This document shows positions 6,931 through 11,976 of a DNA stretch of 11,976 bases, piece after piece. Made by a program: the position numbers and the translations under genes. The stretch is from SIG440 sp045592585. GTDB lineage: Bacteria > Bacillota > Clostridia > Monoglobales > Monoglobaceae. Position 1 is the stretch's first letter; each line of letters starts with the position of its first letter. The DNA is taken from assembly GCA_045592585.1 (NCBI GenBank), contig JAZNVB010000131.1:1-11976 (forward strand), in the 5' to 3' direction. The notes under the pieces were generated by a model. That model searched no databases and was not told the origin of the DNA. It saw nothing but the letters and a program-made list of their open reading frames with translations.

Positions 6931-8154
6931 CTATAACCCAAAATACTCTTTAGCATTGTTGTAGCAAATGCCTTTGACAATCTTCTCTAATGCCTTAAAA
7001 TCTTTTGGATACTCACCATCTTCTACCCATTTACCAAGAAGGTTGCAAAGTATTCTGCGGAAATATTCGTGTCTTGTGTATGATACAAAGCTGCGTGAGT
7101 CTGTAAGCATACCAACGAATGAGCCAAGTGTTCCAAGATTTGCAAGAGCCTGCATCTGTGTTTCCATTCCGTCTTTGTTATCGTTGAACCACCAGCCTGA
7201 GCCAAACTGAATTTTGCCCATTGCAGGGCCTCTCTGGAAGTTTCCCAGCATTGTTCCCAATACATAGTTATCCTTGGGGTTAAGGCAATAAAGAATGGTT
7301 TTAGGCAACATATCCTTTTGATCAAGCGCATCAAGCAATTTTGAAAGACCTTCGGCAATCTGGAAACCATTTACCGAGTCAAAGCCTGTGTCTGCACCAA
7401 GTTTTTTGAACATTCGTGTATTGTTGTTTCGCATTGCACCGATATGGAGTTGCCATACCCAACCACGTTTTGCGTATTCTTCACCTAAGAATACCAGCTT
7501 TTCAATCAGTTCGTCATTCATTTCGTCTATTGCGTGGTCTGAAAGACGGCATCCGTTTTGGTGGAAGTAATCCATTCTTTCGGTTATGTCGCTTTTTATA
7601 TCCGAAAGGTCGGGCCTGAACGCAGGCAACACCTTTGTTTCAAAGTCCTTTAACTGCTTGTGATATTCAAGGGTGTCATAAGGGTTATCGGTTGTGCAGA
7701 TTACATCCACATTTGAACGTCGGATAAGTGATTTTGCAGAAAAGTCATCACCTTTCAACTTTTCGTTTACCTCATCCCATATTTCCTTTGCCGTGTCCCC
7801 ATTAAGAGGCTCGTCAATATCAAAATATCTTTTAAGTTCCAAGGCTGTCCAATGATAAAGTGGGTTGCCAATAAGATACGGCATTGTTTTTGCAAAACCA
7901 AGCCATTTTTCGTATTCGTCGGCATTGCCTGTGATGTATTCTTCATCAATACCCATTGTTCTCATCTGACGCCATTTGTAATGGTCGCCGCCAAGGAACA
8001 AATCATAAGCATTTTTAAAGCGGTAATCCTCGGCTATCATCTTTGGTGACAGATGGCAATGCTAGTCGATAATCGGCATATCCTTTGCATAATCGTGGTA
8101 CAGCTTTATTGCGGTTTCATTTTTAAGTAGAAAATTGTCATTTATAATTCCCAT
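6931..8154 (-). pseudogene. uxaC: Glucuronate/galacturonate isomerase UxaC, interrupted by an in-frame amber codon
   Basis: UxaC isomerises D-galacturonate to tagaturonate (and glucuronate to fructuronate). Reading from the ATG at 8154, which has a purine-rich GAGAGGAAAG ribosome binding site, gives 30 typical N-terminal residues (FLLKNETAIKLYHDYAKDMP, then IID). A TAG at 8062-8064 follows, and the frame continues with HCHLSPK, the metal-binding HxH block. Family members have Tyr at the TAG position. Downstream the protein is well conserved: GGDHYKWRQMRTMG, GNPLYHWTALELKRYF, SDHAID, HIGAMRNNNTRMFKKLG, GSGWWFNDNKDGME, MLTDSRSFVSYTRHEYFRR. The remaining ORF starts at 8040 after the HxH with no ribosome binding site, so it should be inactive. 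The whole frame is 407 codons against 470 in E. coli, because two internal segments are absent. It is the last gene of the operon, 18 bp after uxaA. A base-call error is possible. Confidence 0.88.
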
Positions 8155-8172
8155 AATGAACTTTCCTCTCTT

Positions 8173-9543
8173 TTAAAGTGTAATACCGTCTTTGAATATA
8201 GAAATCTCACGGTAGTTGTTTCTCTCGTTTGCGGTTTCCTTGCCTGATGCAACCGAAATTATGTAGTCAAGAAATTCATCTGTCAAGTCATTGCCCTCAA
8301 GGGTTGGTGATGCATCAAAGTCAATCCATTTTTTCTTCTTTTCTGCTAAGCTTTTGTTTGTAGAAATCTTAACTGTAGGTACAGGTGCTCCAACAGGTGT
8401 TCCTCTGCCTGTGGTAAACAGAACCATATGCACTCCTGCCGCAGTAAGGTTTGTTATTGCAACAATATCATTACCGGGGCCGTTAAGTAGTGAAAGTCCA
8501 TTCTTTGTCAGGGTATCTCCTATCTCAAGGACATCCACCACATCACTCATTCCGCCCTTTTGGATACAGCCAAGGGATTTTTCTTCTAATGTGGTTATCC
8601 CGCCGGCTTTGTTGCCCGGAGAGGGGTTTTCATAAATAACCTGATTATGTCTTGTAAAATAATCTTTAAAGTTGTTTATCAGGCTGACTGTTTTATCAAA
8701 GACTTCTTTTGTTATGCAACGTTTCATTAAAAGGTGTTCTGCACCGAACATTTCAGGAACTTCGGTAAGAACACAGCTACCGCCCATTGATATAAGCTTA
8801 TCCGAAAGTCTGCCCACCAACGGATTTGCCGAGATACCCGAAAAACCGTCACTGCCGCCGCACTTTAACCCAAGTTTCAGCTTTGAAACGGGAATAGGTG
8901 TTCTGTTAAATTTCCTTGCATATGCCTTTAGTTCATTTATCAGTTTGACGCCTTCTTCAATTTCGTCTTCAACATCCTGAGTATTTAAAAATTTTACTCT
9001 GTTTGGGTTATACTCACCAAGAACCTTTTTAAACTCTTCGATATTATTATTCTCACAACCAAGGCCAAGGACTAAAACTCCACCTGCGTTAGGATGGTTT
9101 ACAAGACCTCTTAATATAAGCTGGGTGGTTTTATGGTCATCGCCAAGCTGTGAACAGCCAAAGGGATGCTCAAAAGTATATGTCCCCGTCAGCTCTGCCA
9201 GCTTTTTTGCAACCTTATTTACACAGCCAACGGTATTAATTATCCATATTTCGTTTCTTATACCAACATCACCGTTTTCACGAATATACCCCATAAAGGT
9301 TTTGTTTGTATTTATAGGATTTATCTGCATAAATTCAGGCTCGTATGTATATTCAAGATTCCCTGAAAGGTTGGTTTTTACATTATGTGTGTGAACGTGG
9401 TCGCCCTTTTTTATATCCTCGGTTGCGTGACCTATGGGGTTGCCGTATTTAATTATATTTTCGCCCTTGTTTATATCACAAATTGCGTATTTGTGACCGT
9501 TTTCAAGGTTTACCTCTACATTGTCAAGCTTATTTATTACCAT
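8173..9543 (-). CDS. uxaA: Altronate dehydratase UxaA
   Basis: A 456-residue cytosolic enzyme that dehydrates D-altronate to 2-keto-3-deoxygluconate. An N-terminal SAF-type domain (LDNVEVNLENGHKYA at 6-20; IIKYGNPIGHATEDI at 30-44; HVHTHNVKTNL at 49-59) is followed by the catalytic altronate dehydratase domain, with GLKCGGSDGFSGISANP (225-241), EVPEMFGAEHLL (261-272), NPSPGNKAGGITTLEEKSLG (306-325) and FTTGRGTPVGAPVPTVKIS (376-394). Cysteines at 107, 130, 163 and 228 are candidates for iron binding, which family members need. The SAF domain is about 20 residues shorter than E. coli's (whole protein 495 aa). The start ATG overlaps the end of uxaB by 14 bp, without a strong ribosome binding site, so translation is probably coupled. 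It appears intact. Confidence 0.95.
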   Translation of the reverse strand: MVINKLDNVEVNLENGHKYAICDINKGENIIKYGNPIGHATEDIKKGDHVHTHNVKTNLSGNLEYTYEPEFMQINPINTNKTFMGYIRENGDVGIRNEIWIINTVGCVNKVAKKLAELTGTYTFEHPFGCSQLGDDHKTTQLILRGLVNHPNAGGVLVLGLGCENNNIEEFKKVLGEYNPNRVKFLNTQDVEDEIEEGVKLINELKAYARKFNRTPIPVSKLKLGLKCGGSDGFSGISANPLVGRLSDKLISMGGSCVLTEVPEMFGAEHLLMKRCITKEVFDKTVSLINNFKDYFTRHNQVIYENPSPGNKAGGITTLEEKSLGCIQKGGMSDVVDVLEIGDTLTKNGLSLLNGPGNDIVAITNLTAAGVHMVLFTTGRGTPVGAPVPTVKISTNKSLAEKKKKWIDFDASPTLEGNDLTDEFLDYIISVASGKETANERNNYREISIFKDGITL

Positions 9544-10816
9544 ATTTCACAACCTCGTCATAAAGAAAACTCAAGTCCTCGCCCCAAAGCTCAGTATTTG
9601 CAAGGATAGCTTTGGTATCTGAATTCTTCATAAATTCCATAACCTTTTCATCATCATTGGGCATATCTGTTTTATAAAATTCAATCAGCTTTGCAAATGA
9701 TTTGATAAGATTCTGGGGCATATTGCCTGTGCGTTTTATGTATTCTAAAATTGAAGGCAGAACTCTTACCTTAAACTTGCTTACAGAGTTAAGGGAAATA
9801 GATGCACAAAGATGCTTTATAAAGGGATTCTGAAATCTTTCAAACACATCATCTGCATATGATTTAAGCTCATCTTCGGGCAGGTCAAGTGTGGGAATAA
9901 TTTCATCATATACACATTTTTTTACAAAGCTGCTCATATTTTCGTCCTTCATACAATCGCCCACGGTTTCGATTCCTTCAAGCATTGCATACGGAATCAT
10001 TGATGTATGCGCACCATTTAAGATGCGCACCTTTCTTGTGCGGTATCTCTCTAAATTATCTGTTACGATTATATTAAGATTTGCCTTGTCAAATGGGAAT
10101 TCTTCTGTTATACTCTTTGATCCTTCAATTACCCAAAGGTGGAAAAGTTCGCTTGTGTTAAGCATATTATCCTCATACCCAAGCTCGATTTTTTCGTCCT
10201 TGGGATAGCCTGTAACAATTCTGTCAACCAAGGTATTGCAGAAGATATTTTCATCTTCAACCCAGGTCTTAAAATCTGCTCCCAAGCCCCAAAGCTCTGC
10301 GTAGTCAAGAATATATTTTTTAAGGGTTTCGCCGTTTTTATCAATAAGCTCACAGGGAAGGAATATAAAGCCGCCTAAACCCAAATCAAAACGCTTTTTA
10401 AGAAGCAATGTCACTTTTGCAGGGAATGTAACATATGGTGCTTTTTCAGGGGTATCCTCTGCCGAAAAAGCAATGCCTGATTCGGTTGTATTTGATACAA
10501 TAAATCTGAAATCAGGATTTTCCGCAAGACTAAGATAGCTTTCAAAATCACTATATGGTTTAACACATCTTGAAATCACATCAATCTTTTTTATATCAAC
10601 AACTTCTTCGCCATTCCTTAAGCCTCGCATAATATGTGTGTATTTGCAGTTTTGTTTTGAAAGCATATCACACATACCCTTCTCTATGGGCTGAACGACC
10701 ACAACTCCTGCATCAAAATCCGATGCCTCGTTGGTTAATTGCACTATCCAGTCAACAAATCCGCGAAGAAATCCGCCTTCGCCGAATTGGATTATTTTTT
10801 CTGTCATTACTTTCAT
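9530..10816 (-). CDS. uxaB: Tagaturonate reductase UxaB (mannitol dehydrogenase family)
   Basis: A 428-residue NAD(H)-dependent polyol dehydrogenase-family enzyme, which reduces D-tagaturonate to D-altronate. An N-terminal Rossmann region opens with IQFGEGGFLRGFVDW (9-23). SNTTESGI lies at 108-115, LPCELIDKNG at 153-162, and the family catalytic pattern KxxxxNxxH is present as K262, N267 and H270 in KVRILNGAH. The mannonate/tagaturonate choice between UxuB and UxaB is settled mainly by the neighbours uxaA and uxaC and the QFGEGGFLRGF opening. It is shorter than E. coli UxaB (483 aa). ATG 10816 is chosen because AAAAGGA sits just upstream; ATG 10807 (MTEKIIQ) is an alternative. It lies 24 bp after the esterase gene. 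Confidence 0.93.
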   Translation of the reverse strand: MKVMTEKIIQFGEGGFLRGFVDWIVQLTNEASDFDAGVVVVQPIEKGMCDMLSKQNCKYTHIMRGLRNGEEVVDIKKIDVISRCVKPYSDFESYLSLAENPDFRFIVSNTTESGIAFSAEDTPEKAPYVTFPAKVTLLLKKRFDLGLGGFIFLPCELIDKNGETLKKYILDYAELWGLGADFKTWVEDENIFCNTLVDRIVTGYPKDEKIELGYEDNMLNTSELFHLWVIEGSKSITEEFPFDKANLNIIVTDNLERYRTRKVRILNGAHTSMIPYAMLEGIETVGDCMKDENMSSFVKKCVYDEIIPTLDLPEDELKSYADDVFERFQNPFIKHLCASISLNSVSKFKVRVLPSILEYIKRTGNMPQNLIKSFAKLIEFYKTDMPNDDEKVMEFMKNSDTKAILANTELWGEDLSFLYDEVVKYGNK

Positions 10817-10840
10817 ATATATATTCCTTTTGGGTTCTTC

Positions 10841-11638
10841 TTAAAAATTAAATCTAAGCCAGTTAATCAGCAAATTCCCCCACTGCGACACATGTTTGCG
10901 TACTGCATCCTCGCCTGTTGCCAAACCCAAGCCGTGACTACCTTCGGGAAAAATGTGCAGTTCTGTACGGACATCATTTTCTTTAAGAGCCTTTACATAA
11001 TCAAGACTATTCATTACCGATACGCCTCTATCCTCAAAGGTATGCCATATAAAGCATTTGGGCGTCTTTTTGCTTACCAGATATTCCGGCGTTAAATCAT
11101 CAGCAAGTTCAAGAGCCTTATCGCCAAGAAAATTTTGACAGGAGCCTATATGCGCACCAGCTTTCTTGCTTGCAAGTTTAATCACCGGATAACATAAAAT
11201 CTGTGCATTGGGAATAAAGTTTTCATCATCAATTTCATCCCTATTCTCAATTTCTATGACATCAAAATATGTAGCGGTAAGAGCCGCAAGATGTCCGCCT
11301 GCCGAAGAACCCATTATTGCGACCTTGTCCTTATTTATTCCATACTTATCTGCGTAATATCTGACAAACTGAATAGCACGCCTTGCATCAAGCAAAGGTA
11401 AAGGAAATCGGTGAGGGCTGACACGATAATCGCACACAAATGCTGCAATTCCGTTTTCGTTCAAAAACTTTGCGTAAGCTTCGCCTTCATGGGTAGCTCT
11501 TGTCCTATATCCGCCACCCGGTAAAATAACAACACCAATATCATTTAACTTGTTTTCGGGTATGTATGCGGTAATTGTTGGGATTTCTTCACACTTTCCC
11601 GGCACATTTTTCCACAAATTCATTCTTTCCTTTTTCAT
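10841..11638 (-). CDS. Alpha/beta-hydrolase esterase, first gene of the uxa operon
   Basis: A 265-residue serine hydrolase resembling the carbohydrate-esterase-like members of the Aes/BD-FAE group. The oxyanion loop is LPGGGYRTRATHEG (39-52). The nucleophile elbow GSSAG has S112, followed by GHLAALTATYF. The acid is probably D203 in HTFEDRGV, and the base H235 in PEGSHGLGL. It has no signal peptide, so it probably de-esterifies oligosaccharides or small uronate esters (acetyl, methyl or feruloyl groups; not decided by sequence) in the cytosol. The start at 11638 is fixed by AAGGAGG just upstream; the ATG at 11677 (13 residues more) has no such site. It is co-directional with and close to uxaB, and so likely supplies substrate to the galacturonate pathway. 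Confidence 0.85.
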   Translation of the reverse strand: MKKERMNLWKNVPGKCEEIPTITAYIPENKLNDIGVVILPGGGYRTRATHEGEAYAKFLNENGIAAFVCDYRVSPHRFPLPLLDARRAIQFVRYYADKYGINKDKVAIMGSSAGGHLAALTATYFDVIEIENRDEIDDENFIPNAQILCYPVIKLASKKAGAHIGSCQNFLGDKALELADDLTPEYLVSKKTPKCFIWHTFEDRGVSVMNSLDYVKALKENDVRTELHIFPEGSHGLGLATGEDAVRKHVSQWGNLLINWLRFNF

Positions 11639-11654
11639 ATTGCATCCTCCTTCG

Positions 11655-11714
11655 TTAAATCGAACTTCCCAATTCACAAATCCATTCGCCGAATTGGATT
11701 AACATCCCTGTCAT
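11655..11714 (-). pseudogene. Possible decayed remnant of a uxaB 5' end
   Basis: A 19-codon frame reads MTGMLIQFGEWICELGSSI. uxaB reads MTEKIIQFGEGGFLRGFVDW from its codon 4. ATGACA and then ATCCAATTCGGCGAA align in the same codon phase (about 25 of 30 bases), after which a short deletion relative to uxaB is needed. A run of 17 bases (TAATCCAATTCGGCGAA) is shared exactly. Chance is possible for so short a piece. Confidence 0.35.
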
Positions 11715-11845
11715 ACTTGGGCCATTCATTATGGTTCAATAATAAATCAATTTTATTATATTTTCCATCAATATTTTGCTGATTTGTTAAAAAATCATAA
11801 ATATATTGTTGATTATTTCTTTTTTCCGTGGTAAAATCAATTTGG
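11715..11845. other. AT-rich intergenic region upstream of the uxa operon
   Basis: An open frame crosses this stretch on the minus strand, but its N-terminal part is made of the palindrome arm and its composition is low-complexity AT, so I do not call it a gene. A TATAAT (complement of 11755-11760) could be the -10 of the uxa operon promoter; no good -35 is seen 17 bp upstream of it. No operator was recognised. Confidence 0.3.
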
Positions 11846-11872
11846 TGATAACGTGAAAAAATCACGTTATCA
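11846..11872. repeat. 11-bp stem hairpin at the foot of the palindrome
   Basis: TGATAACGTGA (11846-11856), the loop AAAAA, and TCACGTTATCA (11862-11872) form a perfect hairpin. Its right half lies inside the left arm of the large palindrome. Confidence 0.85.
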
Positions 11873-11976
11873 GCCTTCGGCGGATTTAATTGCACCGCCG
11901 AAACTTTCACACCATATATGGTGTGAAAGTTTCGGCGGTGCAATTAAATCCGCCGAAGGCTGATAACGTGATTTTT
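11857..11976. repeat. Perfect 120-bp palindrome, arms at least 60 bp, reaching the window edge
   Basis: The sequence is its own reverse complement around the centre CCATA/TATGG between 11916 and 11917. All 60 base pairs match up to the last base, so the true arm may be longer. Each arm also contains an internal hairpin, TTCGGCGG (11876-11883) with CCGCCGAA (11895-11902), mirrored in the other arm. No transposase or terminal duplication is visible. It could be a cruciform-forming dispersed repeat, or a fold-back artefact at a contig end. Confidence 0.93.

Noticed and set aside
8062..8064. A recoded genetic code (TAG read as an amino acid)
   Set aside because: The same gene ends with TAG at the expected family C-terminus, and the other intact genes need no TAG readthrough, so a point mutation or read error is simpler.
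11674..11943. Minus-strand 89-codon open frame across the AT-rich region and palindrome
   Set aside because: Its first ~25 codons come from the palindrome arm, the rest is low-complexity AT-rich sequence, there is no ribosome binding site, and it runs through the possible uxaB remnant in another frame.
11857..11976. Rho-independent terminator made by the large palindrome
   Set aside because: No gene inside the window ends just before it, and a zero-loop 60-bp arm is far outside normal terminator form.

Overview
The window looks like a piece of a carbohydrate-utilisation (pectin/uronate) region from an uncultured, moderately AT-rich Gram-positive anaerobe of the Clostridia type. The grounds are strong AAGGAG-type ribosome binding sites, AGA-rich and AT-leaning codon use, tight co-directional operons, and protein sequences resembling those of gut or rumen Clostridia. 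No rRNA, tRNA, CRISPR array, phage, transposase or defence gene was seen. This is an inference from sequence style; no species can be named.

Layout. (1) 1-1859, minus strand: two tandem GH88-type unsaturated glucuronyl hydrolase genes, 11 bp apart, the downstream one cut by the window edge. They are a duplicated pair with a marked identity gradient, behind a plausible promoter at 1890-1918. (2) 1937-3009, minus strand: a 5-formyltetrahydrofolate cyclo-ligase gene, preceded by what looks like a deletion scar. There the N-terminal cupin domain of an AraC-type regulator runs into the C-terminal end of an SGNH/GDSL esterase. (3) 3155-6624, plus strand: a two-gene operon encoding a cytosolic clan GH-A-like glycoside hydrolase and a protein related to neutral ceramidases, closed by a strong bidirectional terminator at 6654-6699. 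(4) 6931-11638, minus strand: a four-gene operon, alpha/beta-hydrolase esterase - uxaB - uxaA - uxaC, for galacturonate catabolism. (5) 11655-11976: a possible uxaB 5'-end remnant, AT-rich DNA, and a perfect 120-bp palindrome running into the window edge.

How the genes fit together. GH88 enzymes release the unsaturated uronate from oligosaccharides made by polysaccharide lyases. UxaC, UxaB and UxaA convert galacturonate via tagaturonate and altronate to 2-keto-3-deoxygluconate. The esterase, the GH-A-like enzyme and the ceramidase-like protein probably trim side groups or side chains of imported oligosaccharides, since none shows a signal peptide. Transporters, KDG kinase/aldolase and an intact regulator are not in the window.

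Most notable observations: uxaC carries an in-frame amber codon inside its metal-binding HxH region and lacks two internal segments found in E. coli UxaC; the window ends in a perfect palindrome; the GH88 pair is diverged at one end and nearly identical at the other; and a cupin/esterase fusion scar lies at about 2690. I did not find convincing evidence of an entirely new biological system. The uncharacterised pair at 3155-6624 is the best candidate for new enzymology.
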